Below are positions 39,001 through 47,279 of a stretch of DNA of 64,000 nucleotides, piece after piece. Source of the DNA: Nostoc sp. FACHB-973 (GTDB taxonomy: Bacteria; Cyanobacteriota; Cyanobacteriia; Cyanobacteriales; Nostocaceae); contig NZ_JACJSJ010000016.1 in NCBI RefSeq assembly GCF_014698115.1, positions 59,802-123,801 on the forward strand, in the 5' to 3' direction. Every line of letters begins with the position of its first letter. Positions within the stretch are counted from its first letter, which is position 1. The notes beneath the pieces are model-generated. The model was not told where the DNA came from. It saw nothing but the letters and a program-made list of their open reading frames with translations, and made no database searches. The position numbers and the translations under genes were made by a program.

Positions 39001-40481
39001 ACTACTAAGTCCAAGTCGTTGTCTTTGTCAAAGTCTCCCACTGCTACAGAAACAGGATTGCTTCCCACCCCAAAATTACTGGTAGTACCAAAATCACCAC
39101 TGCCATTGCCCAAGAGTACTGAAACGTTATTAGAGCCTGAATTAGCCACCGCTAAGTCCAAGTCGTTGTCTTTGTCGAAGTCCCCCACTATCACCGAAGT
39201 AGGATTGCTTCCCACGGCAAAATTGCTAGCTGTCCCAAAGCTACCAGCCCCATTGCCTAACAACACAGAAACTGTGTCGGAGCCATAGTTAGCGACTGCT
39301 AAGTCAGAGTTGCCGTCTTTGTTAAAGTCCCCAACTGTGATGGAATAGGGGTTGTTTCCCACGTCAAAATTGCTAGCAGCCGCAAAGCTACCAGCCCCAT
39401 TGCCTAACAACACAGAAACTGTGTCGGAGCCATAGTTAGCCACTGCTAAATCAGAGTTGCCGTCTTTGTTGAAATCCCCCACTGTGACAGAATAAGGATT
39501 GTTTCCCACGATGAAACTAGCGGAAACTGTAAAACCACCACTGCCATTGCCCAACAACACTGAAACTCTATCGGAGCCAGAGTTAGCCACTGCTAAGTCA
39601 TGGTTGTGGTCTTTATTGAAGTCCCCCACTGTCACAGAATAAGGGTTTTTTCCCAGATTAAAATTTTTGGCAGCCCCAAAACCACCATTACCATCACCCA
39701 ACAATACTGAAACTGCATCGGAGCCATAGTTAACCACTGCCAAGTCGGAGTTACCGTCATTATTGAAGTCTCCGACTGTTACGGAAGCGGGACTACTTCC
39801 AACACTAAAGCTTGTGGCAGATCCAAAACCACCATTGCCATCACCCAACAACACTGAAACTTTGTCGGAGTCATAGTTAGCCACTGCTAAGTCGGAGTTC
39901 CCATCATTATTGAAGTCCCCCACTGTCACGGAACGGGCATTACTTCCCACATCAAAGTTGCTGGCAGGTGCAAATGATAAGGGTAAAATTGAGCGGTAAG
40001 CCTTGGTTACCTCTGGTGTCAAGGCTAAATGTGACTCAATCGAGCCAACCTTCACTTCTAAATCCCAGTCGCCTCCCAACTCGGCATTACCTGTGATGTC
40101 ATCAGAAGCTGCCACATCTGCGTCTGTGATTTGGCTCAACTCTTGCACAAAAGTTTGATCAAAAGACGCCACGTTGCAACCATAAAGCAGAATGTCGGCA
40201 TCCCCAGTTAAATAATTTTTCCACTGTTGCAACTGATTGCTGTAGGAGTTCAAATTGTTGGCATTGAGTTGGGTTGTTCCTAGTTGCAAACTTCCGTTAC
40301 TGCCGTGGGAGATAATCTGAACTGATTGGTATTTGCCACCCTGCAAAGCTTGAGTGATTTGCTCTACCCCATCTTTGTTCGAGTCAAGGATTACTACACT
40401 AGTCCCTGGTTGAATGCCAGCAATCAAGCTTTCGTAGTCTATGACTGCTTGATCGATAAATACAATATTCTGATTTGGCAT
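36018..40481 (-). CDS. Giant secreted repeat protein: DUF4347, FG-GAP, Calx-beta, RTX (copy 2)
   Basis: 1,487 residues from the ATG at 40481, matching the paralogue's start; a TTG two codons upstream is unlikely. The order is DUF4347 (about 3-165), seven FG-GAP repeats (about 170-510), two extra Calx-beta domains (about 515-740), the lamin-tail-like domain (TLINEILFDPPSTDNPKEY), two more Calx-beta domains, and C-terminal RTX repeats (GFAGNDTIVAGGGNDQIYGG). FG-GAP units 4 and 5 are nearly identical, showing recent internal duplication. N- and C-terminal parts are very close to copy 1, the middle is not. Calcium-dependent folding outside the cell is expected from the repeats. Confidence 0.9.
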   Translation of the reverse strand: MPNQNIVFIDQAVIDYESLIAGIQPGTSVVILDSNKDGVEQITQALQGGKYQSVQIISHGSNGSLQLGTTQLNANNLNSYSNQLQQWKNYLTGDADILLYGCNVASFDQTFVQELSQITDADVAASDDITGNAELGGDWDLEVKVGSIESHLALTPEVTKAYRSILPLSFAPASNFDVGSNARSVTVGDFNNDGNSDLAVANYDSDKVSVLLGDGNGGFGSATSFSVGSSPASVTVGDFNNDGNSDLAVVNYGSDAVSVLLGDGNGGFGAAKNFNLGKNPYSVTVGDFNKDHNHDLAVANSGSDRVSVLLGNGSGGFTVSASFIVGNNPYSVTVGDFNKDGNSDLAVANYGSDTVSVLLGNGAGSFAAASNFDVGNNPYSITVGDFNKDGNSDLAVANYGSDTVSVLLGNGAGSFGTASNFAVGSNPTSVIVGDFDKDNDLDLAVANSGSNNVSVLLGNGSGDFGTTSNFGVGSNPVSVAVGDFDKDNDLDLVVANSGSNNVSVPLNTTAPVKVNFGAATYNTTEGSTATEVTITVTLDVTPDTDVTVPIVINNSSTASSGNDYTFSPNSLTFSAGAAGSNLTKTIILPIQPDDLPENTETLVLNFGTITGAVAGAIAETTLNIAANDAIQYAISTTTPTLTEGNSGTQSVTFTVTRSGGIGVASTVDYAFSGTAVLNSDYNNIQVTNGGTASSGTLNFAAGETTKTIKVDVLGEYTVELDENIIVTLSNPNFTTAPESSTITTSSAQVDIINDDVFIPTLINEILFDPPSTDNPKEYIELRGTPGGSLAAGTYLVGIEGDSGSPNPGIVQDIFDLSGKQFGSNGLLVLLQKGNTYAVNPNANVITNTGSGAGWGNGASSSIRHTGGTTDIESGSVSFFLIQATTAPILTTDIDSNNDGIADGDSYSNWTVLDSVSVLDGGTTDKAYGSIVFKKGSGGSAPINATVVNTSFIAGYVGRSGNTIGSTASDWVASVITGTAPNLTLGTAANTSPGSFATQPLNHIGSTNFAPAVNINYAISTATPTVTEGNSGSKTVTFTVTRSGDTGVASSVNYALDGTATFKSDYNSIKVAGVTGSSSGILKFAPGETTKNITLNVVGEKVTEADETINLKLSYPNQTVAIAPATITIVNDDTQPTISIADKSGKEDSGNLVFTVKLSSASSDVITVDYNTSNDTAIAGVDYTPLTGTITFNPGVTTQTITIPILNDFVDESTEQFFVNLTNPTNASFSDNQASGKITNDDTAGLNISATKGLITTEAGGTDSFNIQLTSQPTADVTLNLSSSNVNEGTVSVSSVTFTAANWNTPQIITVTGVDDGVADDNIAYQIITSAAVSSDAKYNNLNPDDVDVINVKNGNQVNSIITGTSNNDNSLQGTSSDDLIFGFAGNDTIVAGGGNDQIYGGLGTDNLTGDAGNDIFVLAKGEGRDTIKDFNITEDLIALSGGLSYSGLSITQSGNDTLIKVTSGNENLALLTGITASTLNVSNFITY

Positions 40482-40613
40482 TTGCAATTCCTGTGTAAAA
40501 TTAGGCTGGGATTTAGAAATTTATTTTTCCGACAGTTGACCCTGATTATTGGCCAATCAAACTGGGCAACTCGTGATTGTTGACATAAATCTAAAGTGTT
40601 ATTTACACACAGC

Positions 40614-40718
40614 TATAGCGTTTCTCCACAAGCGTGAGGTACACCTGTAAGGGCACGGCAGTGCCGTGCCCCTACACCTTGCGATATGATGTTGTACTGC
40701 ATCTGGGGAAACACTATA
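40614..40718. repeat. Short inverted-repeat element, family C
   Basis: 105 bp with ends TATAGCGTTTCTCC and GGGGAAACACTATA and a central palindrome GGGCACGGCAGTGCCGTGCCC. It is inserted in the upstream region of the second giant gene, where copy 1 has unrelated sequence. Confidence 0.8.
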
Positions 40719-40737
40719 AACAGAAAGCGCATGTCTA

Positions 40738-40880
40738 AACATTCGCTTCCGTATCTAAATGAAATCGGTAATTATAGCCTTTTTTATTGAGGTGAAAGAG
40801 AAAAAATAATATGATAAGTAAGTACAAAATTATGCTAAAAGCATCACGATTACTACAGTATTATTACTGTAATAACTAAG
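40738..40880 (-). promoter_or_regulatory. Upstream region shared by both giant genes (copy 2)
   Basis: Counterpart of 35555-35690, with GAAATCGGTAATTATAGCC and AATATGATAAGTAAGTACAA. Conservation in two copies outside the coding sequence suggests regulatory value or simply recent duplication. No known binding site recognised. Confidence 0.55.
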
Positions 40881-41018
40881 ATTTGCTCAAAATGGTATTA
40901 ATGTATTAAAAGTAAAAGGCTTGGCTGTCATCATTTCTGATTGTGGCAATGCCTCGATTATCTGCGATCGCCACATTCGTCGTGACTGACCAATCTCAAG
41001 ACACAATGTTAGATGTTT

Positions 41019-41696
41019 TCACTGTTTTATTAATAATTCTGGCGCTACCAATCCTTTTTGGATAGCTAAGACTGCGGCTTGAGTGCGATCGCGTACTTCT
41101 AGTTTCTGCAATATTGCATGGACATGAACCCGCACTGTACCAGGGGCTATGTAGAGAATTTCAGCAATTTCTTGATTGCTTTTGCCAGCTGCTACTAGTG
41201 CTAAAATTTCTTGTTCGCGTTTTGTTAAGGGATTTTCTAAGGTTTCGTCAGTTTTTGTGGCTGGCATCGTCATAGAATTACCCTCAAAAGCTGCCCTAAT
41301 TTCTGTTGTTGCCGTTTGATCCCACCAAGAAGCCCCTGCTGCAACCGATCGCACTGCTAATATCAGAGACTCAGCTGCAATACCTTTGAGGCAGTAACCC
41401 TGTGCCCCAGCAGCAATTAACCGTGAAATCAGAGGTTTTTCGGAACGAGACGTTAAAACGAGAATTGGTAAAGTTGGGTGCTTCTGCTTGATTTGACGGC
41501 AAGCCTCAATCCCGCCAATTCCGGGTAGACCGATATCCAGCAAAACCAAATCCAAAGGATAACGATTGGCTAATTCTACAGCTTGTTCTCCATCTTCTGC
41601 CTCTGCAACAATTTCCAAACTAGTCTCTTGTTGCAACCGCATCCGCAGACCAAGCCGAAATAATTCATCATCTTCAACGAGTAAGATTTTAGTCAT
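41019..41696 (-). CDS. NarL/FixJ-type response regulator
   Basis: 225 residues. Receiver domain about 1-120: acidic pocket VEDDE, phospho-acceptor Asp in LVLLDIGLPG, conserved Thr/Ser and Lys (LTSRSEK; CLKG). A linker of about 30 residues leads to a LuxR-type helix-turn-helix (LTKREQEILALVAAGKSNQE; APGTVRVHVHAILQKL; about 155-215). It binds DNA when phosphorylated. The histidine kinase 146 nt upstream in the same direction is the likely partner. Target genes are unknown. Confidence 0.93.
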   Translation of the reverse strand: MTKILLVEDDELFRLGLRMRLQQETSLEIVAEAEDGEQAVELANRYPLDLVLLDIGLPGIGGIEACRQIKQKHPTLPILVLTSRSEKPLISRLIAAGAQGYCLKGIAAESLILAVRSVAAGASWWDQTATTEIRAAFEGNSMTMPATKTDETLENPLTKREQEILALVAAGKSNQEIAEILYIAPGTVRVHVHAILQKLEVRDRTQAAVLAIQKGLVAPELLIKQ

Positions 41697-41842
41697 TGGT
41701 CATGGGGCATGGGGGCATGGGGCATTGGGCATTGGGCAAACAGGAAGTGTGGGGAGTGTGGGGAGAAAGATTTCTTCCCCATCGTCCCACACCGGACACA
41801 CCTCCCTCATCTCCCTCAACTCCCTCATCTCCCTCATCTCCC
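41697..41842. repeat. STRR array between the kinase and regulator genes
   Basis: TGGGGCATGGGGGCATGG and GGGCATT runs, then GTGTGGGGA, then repeated CTCCCTCATCTCCCTCAACT. All possible frames are open by composition only. It separates the two-component genes and reaches the kinase stop codon. Confidence 0.85.
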
Positions 41843-42940
41843 TCAACTCCCCGGTGGTGGACAAGCAGGAAGTCGGAAACCAAACACAGCGCCTCGTGGT
41901 GAACGATTCTCTGCCCAAATTGTACCTCCATGAGCTGTAATTATTTGCCTGGTTAAATAAAGTCCTAGTCCCGATCCTGAAACATGGCGATCGCTATGTC
42001 CTTGATAAAACCTCTCAAATAAGTGGGGTAACTCTTCTTCGGTAAAGCCTGAACCAGTATCAAGTATTTTTACAACTTGCTCGCTAGAGTAACTTTCAAG
42101 TACTACTTCCACTTTACCGCCACGGGGAGTATGGTTAATGCCATTACTCAAAAGATTGGTGAAAACTCGCCCCAGTTGCAATGAATCACCATTTACCCAA
42201 AGAAAGCTGCGAAAATCGGATTCGCCATAATGCAGAGAAATATAAACCTGACGTGTTTTTGCTAGTTCCATCAGGGTGGCTATTACCTCTTCTGCCACAG
42301 TTGCTAAGTTAATAGGCGATCTCTGTAGTTTCAGCCCTTCGGCATCATTGCGGTAGACATCCAAAAGAGTTTGGACTAATTGCAGTGTACTGCGATGACT
42401 ACGAGCCATTGTTTGCAAAACTTTTGCTTGCATGGGCGTGACTTGACCAAATTGCTCATTTTGAAAATATTGCAGGGTTTCAATTGCTCCAAGTAGGGGA
42501 GTTTTCAAGTCATGAGTCAGGGTAGAAATAAAATCTTCACGCATTCCAGCTAGTTGTTCTTGGGAGCGTAATTTTGCTTGAGTATGAGCGATCGCTTCTT
42601 CATTACGGCGGTTACGTTCGCTTAAAGTCGCAGTTACCACTAACGCCAATACTGCAATTAATCTATTTGCCAAGGTTGGAAGATTAATTATTTCTCTTCC
42701 TGGGATAAACAAATTTAATAATGTTAATCCTGTAGCGGCAAGAGTGACCCCGAATACTGCTCGCCGATTCAATCGAGAATCTGCTAATAAAATGGTCGCT
42801 GTGTAGAGGTAGCCAAATACGTACTCAGGCGGTGTCATGTATTCTAAGACTATCACTATGATAAAGGCGATGGCTATTAGCAAATATGTCTCACCACGCT
42901 CTCTCAGTGCTTTTTGGATAGCCAATAATTGACTTAACAT
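41843..42940 (-). CDS. Membrane sensor histidine kinase
   Basis: 365 residues. Residues about 15-110 hold four or five membrane helices (YLLIAIAFIIVIVLEYM; AVFGVTLAATGLTLLNLF; LIAVLALVVTATL) with no large periplasmic loop. HisKA follows (H-box LTHDLKTPLLGAI, about 147), then HATPase_c with N-box (LLSNGINHTP), DTGSGF and GSGLGLYLTRQI. The last few residues (CPPPGS) are encoded by the adjoining heptamer repeat, so the natural C-terminus may have been altered slightly. It pairs with the NarL-type regulator just downstream. Confidence 0.92.
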   Translation of the reverse strand: MLSQLLAIQKALRERGETYLLIAIAFIIVIVLEYMTPPEYVFGYLYTATILLADSRLNRRAVFGVTLAATGLTLLNLFIPGREIINLPTLANRLIAVLALVVTATLSERNRRNEEAIAHTQAKLRSQEQLAGMREDFISTLTHDLKTPLLGAIETLQYFQNEQFGQVTPMQAKVLQTMARSHRSTLQLVQTLLDVYRNDAEGLKLQRSPINLATVAEEVIATLMELAKTRQVYISLHYGESDFRSFLWVNGDSLQLGRVFTNLLSNGINHTPRGGKVEVVLESYSSEQVVKILDTGSGFTEEELPHLFERFYQGHSDRHVSGSGLGLYLTRQIITAHGGTIWAENRSPRGAVFGFRLPACPPPGS

Positions 42941-43435
42941 AGTGATTATTTATCGTCCCTAATACTAAAAATCGGGTACAAATTATATTATTTTGGATTT
43001 TATATTGGCAAGAGCGTTTTTAATCTGGGTTTTGTGAATTCATCACTCGCAATCATTCTTTTAATTAGTATAGTAATCCGCTTTGATTTTTGAATTTATT
43101 TGTGTCGTGCGTGATAGACATTAAGTATGGATAGGGAATCAGTCTTTTGGAGTTGCACCTAGCTTACAAAAATCAAATATAAATCCTATACATTCTCTGT
43201 TTTAGTTCCAAATTCAATAATCAGAAGTCAGAATTAAAAAATAATCCAAGATGTTGAGTATATTAAATAATCAGAATAAATTATGATTATTTAATTATTC
43301 TGACTCCTGAATTTTTAATTCTGAATTCTGACTCTTTTAAGGTAGTTATGTTTCCACGCTGAAAAACCTGTAAACATAGCTACCTTGTGTCTTCAATATA
43401 ACTGTCTTTCTGTTAGTGAAGACTTGTGTAAAATG
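42941..43435. other. Spacer with a long imperfect hairpin
   Basis: 495 bp without a gene. At 43339-43386 a 15-bp inverted repeat with one mismatch, AAGGTAGTTATGTTT and AAACATAGCTACCTT, spans an 18-nt loop. It lies downstream of the small gene at 43436 and could be its transcript end or another palindromic repeat. TTCTGACTCCTGAATT repeats lie next to it. Confidence 0.5.
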
Positions 43436-43723
43436 TTAACCTTCAGACTCTTCAGAGATAGACTCAGATTCGGTTTCAACTTCTGTTTCAACTTTGACTG
43501 GAGGTTTGACAGGTTTTGGGCCACGCAATAGTGCAGGATTTACAGGTTGTTTGTTTTCATCTGCAAACGATCCTTTTTTTCCTTTACCAGAGGAGCGATT
43601 ACGATCTGGTTTTGAGCTTTTGGGGTTGGATTCAACAGGAGGTTTGGAATCCAAATTTTCCAAATTATTGTCAGTACTTGGTTGAGACTGACGTTCTGAT
43701 TTTTTGATTGGGCGTTCTACCAT
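43436..43723 (-). CDS. Small disordered conserved protein, unknown function
   Basis: 95 residues, highly charged and low in complexity: many Lys, Pro, Ser and Glu, and an acidic end (VETEVETESESISEESEG). The only motif-like part is NPALLRGPKPVKPP (about 62-75), which I recall from short conserved cyanobacterial proteins. No fold, membrane segment or signal peptide. Composition suggests an intrinsically disordered protein, perhaps an RNA or protein binder (inference). Confidence 0.65.
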   Translation of the reverse strand: MVERPIKKSERQSQPSTDNNLENLDSKPPVESNPKSSKPDRNRSSGKGKKGSFADENKQPVNPALLRGPKPVKPPVKVETEVETESESISEESEG

Positions 43724-43908
43724 TGTTTATTTTGATAAATTTACCGAAGAAGAATTCAGAATTCAGGAGCCAGAATTCAGCTTGGGAATTCTGTGCGACT
43801 TGATAGAATTCATCAACTACTTGAAAAAGCATTCACAACAAATCAGCAATTAATTTACCAAATGTAGTAATGAGTGCGTTATCAATAGCGTAACGTAATC
43901 TATTACCA

Positions 43909-44748
43909 CTACTCAACAAAATTAGGTCGTGCCTGTTGCGTTGATTTCAATTTTGACTCTAAAAGTGCCCAATTTTCTTGCTCAATTAAGTTAGTCAACT
44001 CATCGAGATTGTGGCGATACTGTTGCAGCGATCGCAGCAATGCTTGACGATTATACCGCGCCATCATAATCCCCAACTCTGGATTCCCACCACCCACACG
44101 GCTGGTATCCCGAAAACCTGAACTAGCAAGCTTTTGGGCTAGTTGCAAAACCTCTGGATCAGTTTCACTCAAACAAGCAGCAATCAACGAAGAACTGACC
44201 ATCACGGGTAAATGAGAAATCCAACTCACAGCCTGGTCATGTTGTTCTGGTTGACAATGATAGATATTCGCCCCTAGCGATCGCACAATTTCTTCAACAA
44301 TTGTAATTGCAGTAGTCGGTGTTGTGGTCAGGGGTGTGAGTACATAAGGTTTATCGACAAATAAATGCCGTTGTGCAGCTTCTATGCCACTGTCTGCTGT
44401 TCCCGCCATTGGATGACCACCGATAAAATTATCCCAAAGTGGAGAAATAGCTTCGACTATTTGTACTTTCGCCGAACCCACGTCAGTCACAACTGTAGTG
44501 GGAGACAAATAAGGGATTAATTGTGTAAATTGGGGCACAATAAGTGCTAAAGGTGTGCAAATAAATACAACTTCTGCGGTTGCCAGTAGGCTCAAATCAA
44601 CTGATGCGCTATCGACACTACCAAGGGCAACTGCCTTTTGGCAGGTAGATTCACGGCGACTAACTCCTAAGATATGATGTCCTTGCGATCGCAAATCAAA
44701 ACCCAAAGACCCGCCAATCAGTCCCAGTCCTAAAATCCCAATATTCAT
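43909..44748 (-). CDS. tyrA: Prephenate/arogenate dehydrogenase
   Basis: 279 residues. The NAD(P)-binding motif is at the start: MNIGILGLGLIGGSLGFDL. The catalytic region includes VTDVGSAKVQIV, GGHPMAGTADSGIEAA (conserved His) and VSWISHLPVMVSSSL (conserved His). It converts prephenate or arogenate to a tyrosine precursor by oxidative decarboxylation; cyanobacterial enzymes mostly prefer arogenate and NADP. Length is normal and no ACT or chorismate-mutase domain is fused. It is divergent from the pentapeptide-repeat gene, with only 63 bp between starts. Confidence 0.95.
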   Translation of the reverse strand: MNIGILGLGLIGGSLGFDLRSQGHHILGVSRRESTCQKAVALGSVDSASVDLSLLATAEVVFICTPLALIVPQFTQLIPYLSPTTVVTDVGSAKVQIVEAISPLWDNFIGGHPMAGTADSGIEAAQRHLFVDKPYVLTPLTTTPTTAITIVEEIVRSLGANIYHCQPEQHDQAVSWISHLPVMVSSSLIAACLSETDPEVLQLAQKLASSGFRDTSRVGGGNPELGIMMARYNRQALLRSLQQYRHNLDELTNLIEQENWALLESKLKSTQQARPNFVE

Positions 44749-44811
44749 TCTTTAAATTTTGACATTTCATTTTTTACACTATATAAACTTGGCATCCCAG
44801 AGGTAGCATTG

Positions 44812-46386
44812 ATGACTGTAGAGGAATTGCTGGAACAATACGCGGCAGGAGTCTTAAACTTTAGTGGTATTGAACTGTCTGAAGCTAATCTCAGTGGGGC
44901 TAAGCTCAGTGGCGTAAATCTGAGCGATGCTAATTTAAGTGTAGTTAACTTGAGTGGTGCCAATCTCAATGAAGCTAACTTGAGCAATGCCAAGTTGAAT
45001 GTAGCAAGATTGAGTGGTGTAAATCTATGCAGCGCTGTCCTGAATAACGCCAGTCTCAATGTAGCTAATTTGATTCGGGCTGATCTCAGTCGCGCTCAAC
45101 TCAGGGGAGCTTCCCTCATCCGTGCCGAGTTAATTCGCGCTGACCTCAGTCGTGCTGATTTGTTCGAGGCTAACCTCACCAGCGCCGATTTGCGAGAGGG
45201 GACTCTGCGCCAAGCGAATCTCCGTCACGCTAACTTGAGTGAGGCTGTGTTGAGAGGCGCTTCCATGACAGGAGCCAACTTAGAAATGGCTAACTTAAAC
45301 GCTACTGACCTGAGTCGTTGTGACATCACCGGCGCCAATTTGCGAGATGCTGAACTCAGACAGGCAAACCTCACCCATACTAACCTCAGCGGTGCAGATT
45401 TGAGCGGGGCGAATCTCCGATGGGCAGATTTGAGGGGGGCGAATCTCCGGTGGGCAGATTTGAGCGGGGCAAAATTGAGCGGTGCAAATTTAATTGGTGC
45501 AGATTTAAGCAATGCCAATTTAACCAATACGAGTTTAGTACATGCGGATTTAACTCAGGCAAAATTAATTAGGGCAGAATGGATTGGTGCTGATTTAACC
45601 GGTGCAACTTTAACCGGTGCAAAACTTTATGCCACCTCCAGATTTGGTTTAAAAACCGAAGGTATGACTTGTGAATGGGTTGATCTTAGCCCCACAGGCG
45701 ATCGCTCAATTATCCAAAAATTCGATTCTGAAGATTCACGAGATTTTTTTAACGAAACACCCCCAACAATTCGTATTATTGTTGATGCAGCCCTAGAACA
45801 CGAACCTAACTTTGCCCTTGCTGGTGCCTACTACCAAATTGCTCAAGAATACCGGGGACTAAAACAACCCCCAAGCATAGAAAGTGGTCGTCGCCGCACT
45901 ATTTTCACCTTCCGTGTAGATAGCGACGAAGCATTATTTCCCACCGCTTATATTGCAATCCTTCCCTTTCTAGATGCGGCATCTACCCAAAAAAATATTT
46001 CCCAGATGCTGGAAATGATTAATACTGAAATTGTTGCCAACCCAGATTTAAAATCTTTCAAATCGCCGCAGATGGTAAAACAATTAAATATGTTTTTAGA
46101 GCAAGCGATAAGTAAAGCGACAACAATCAAAGGGATGAAAAAAAATCTAGAAGTAGCTGCCAAGTTAAATTTTTGTAAAGCCCCAACCCAAATAATTTTA
46201 ACAAATTCTAGCGCCCAGACTTTGATTGTGTATGACAATCCCAACTTTGGTAAAAGATTTATTAATCGGTCTTCTCTCAATGCTTCAGTTTATGATGATA
46301 AATCTAGTGAATCAACAAAATATATATTACCTTCTTTAAATATGGTTATAGATTTTGTTAAAGGGTTTCACTATATTAGTCATTAA
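44812..46386 (+). CDS. Pentapeptide-repeat protein with unknown C-terminal domain
   Basis: 524 residues from the ATG at 44812, with AGAGG about 9 nt upstream. The N-terminus TVEELLEQYAAGVLNFSGIE is the standard leader of cyanobacterial pentapeptide proteins. About 250 residues follow in A(D/N)LSx-type repeats (ANLSGAKLSGVNLSDANLS), which form a right-handed four-sided beta-helix. The last 250 residues are a different domain (IRIIVDAALEHEPNFALAG; FTFRVDSDEALFPTAYIAIL) that I do not recognise. No signal peptide. Function unknown. Confidence 0.9.
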   Translation: MTVEELLEQYAAGVLNFSGIELSEANLSGAKLSGVNLSDANLSVVNLSGANLNEANLSNAKLNVARLSGVNLCSAVLNNASLNVANLIRADLSRAQLRGASLIRAELIRADLSRADLFEANLTSADLREGTLRQANLRHANLSEAVLRGASMTGANLEMANLNATDLSRCDITGANLRDAELRQANLTHTNLSGADLSGANLRWADLRGANLRWADLSGAKLSGANLIGADLSNANLTNTSLVHADLTQAKLIRAEWIGADLTGATLTGAKLYATSRFGLKTEGMTCEWVDLSPTGDRSIIQKFDSEDSRDFFNETPPTIRIIVDAALEHEPNFALAGAYYQIAQEYRGLKQPPSIESGRRRTIFTFRVDSDEALFPTAYIAILPFLDAASTQKNISQMLEMINTEIVANPDLKSFKSPQMVKQLNMFLEQAISKATTIKGMKKNLEVAAKLNFCKAPTQIILTNSSAQTLIVYDNPNFGKRFINRSSLNASVYDDKSSESTKYILPSLNMVIDFVKGFHYISH

Positions 46387-46475
46387 TCATTGAGCATAAG
46401 ACATAGGATATTAAATATTAGTTATTGAACCAGCGATCAATGACTAATGACTAATGACAAAACTTTGGAGGAAAA

Positions 46476-47069
46476 ATGCGCGACTCATTTAATAAAATGA
46501 TTGGTCGGACTCGGTATGTGGTCTTTCGCCTGTTTCTGCACTTGGGGGGAGGTGAGGTAGCACCTATTTTGGGAGTATTAAATAGTGCTGGTAGGGATGC
46601 GATCGATGCCGATGGCGACTTAGAAGTTTTGGGCGAAGCATTGGTAGAACTCTCCCAAACCCTCTTGCAATACGATGATTACTGGCTTTCGGTTGCCAAT
46701 GAAGGAGATGTATTTTGGAATGAAGGCGAAGCAGGGGATTATGTCAATGAATTGTTTACTGACTCCGCCCAAAGATATCTCAGTGAACCAGATTACAGTT
46801 CTACCTCTGGATTTGATGAACCTTTATCTGTACCTGTAACTCGCAATGTCATTGTGATGATTACAGTAGCTTATGAAGGAGAAGTGCCAGATTTGGAAAC
46901 CGATCTTTCTAGCGCTCAGGCAATCAAGGAAGCATTGAAAGCCTTGATCAATTTGCATTACAGTCATAAACTACGGGCAGTCCAAGTACATTTCTCACCA
47001 GCGCAGTTAGGCGATGAACTGACTAGCGATCAACTGTTGGAATATTACCCTGAATTGGTTCCCTTGTAA
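46476..47069 (+). CDS. DUF1517-type protein
   Basis: 197 residues with GGAGGA 5 nt upstream of the ATG. The C-terminal half has the pattern I recall for DUF1517: NVIVMITVAYEGEVP, then AVQVHFSPAQLGDELTSD and LLEYYPEL at the end. The N-terminal half (MIGRTRYVVFRLFLHLGGGE) lacks the long membrane-anchored part of larger DUF1517 proteins, so this is a short form. Function is unknown. It shares its direction with the pentapeptide gene 90 nt upstream and could be co-transcribed. Confidence 0.75.
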   Translation: MRDSFNKMIGRTRYVVFRLFLHLGGGEVAPILGVLNSAGRDAIDADGDLEVLGEALVELSQTLLQYDDYWLSVANEGDVFWNEGEAGDYVNELFTDSAQRYLSEPDYSSTSGFDEPLSVPVTRNVIVMITVAYEGEVPDLETDLSSAQAIKEALKALINLHYSHKLRAVQVHFSPAQLGDELTSDQLLEYYPELVPL

Positions 47070-47211
47070 TACAGCAGATTTCAAGGAAAGTGAAGTACAC
47101 AACGTCAGTCTCAAAGCCTGGGATAAAGCCTGTTTTACTTTCCAATTCTGTTAGCGCAGCGGGGCGGAGCCCATTCTGACTTCTGAATTCTGAATTCTGA
47201 ATTCTCCTGTA
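47070..47211 (+). repeat. Dispersed inverted-repeat element, family A
   Basis: Begins TACAGCAGATTTCAAGG and ends TTCTCCTGTA. The interior has GAAGTACACAACG, TAAAGCCTGTTTTACTT and GTTAGCGCAGCGGGGCGGAG. It has an internal GAATTCT heptamer run, which makes it longer than the other copies. Confidence 0.8.
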
Positions 47212-47279
47212 TGTTGGGTAGTCCGTACTTACTACTCACATCAAGAAATTGTTAAGCTCGGACATAGGACGATAATGCA

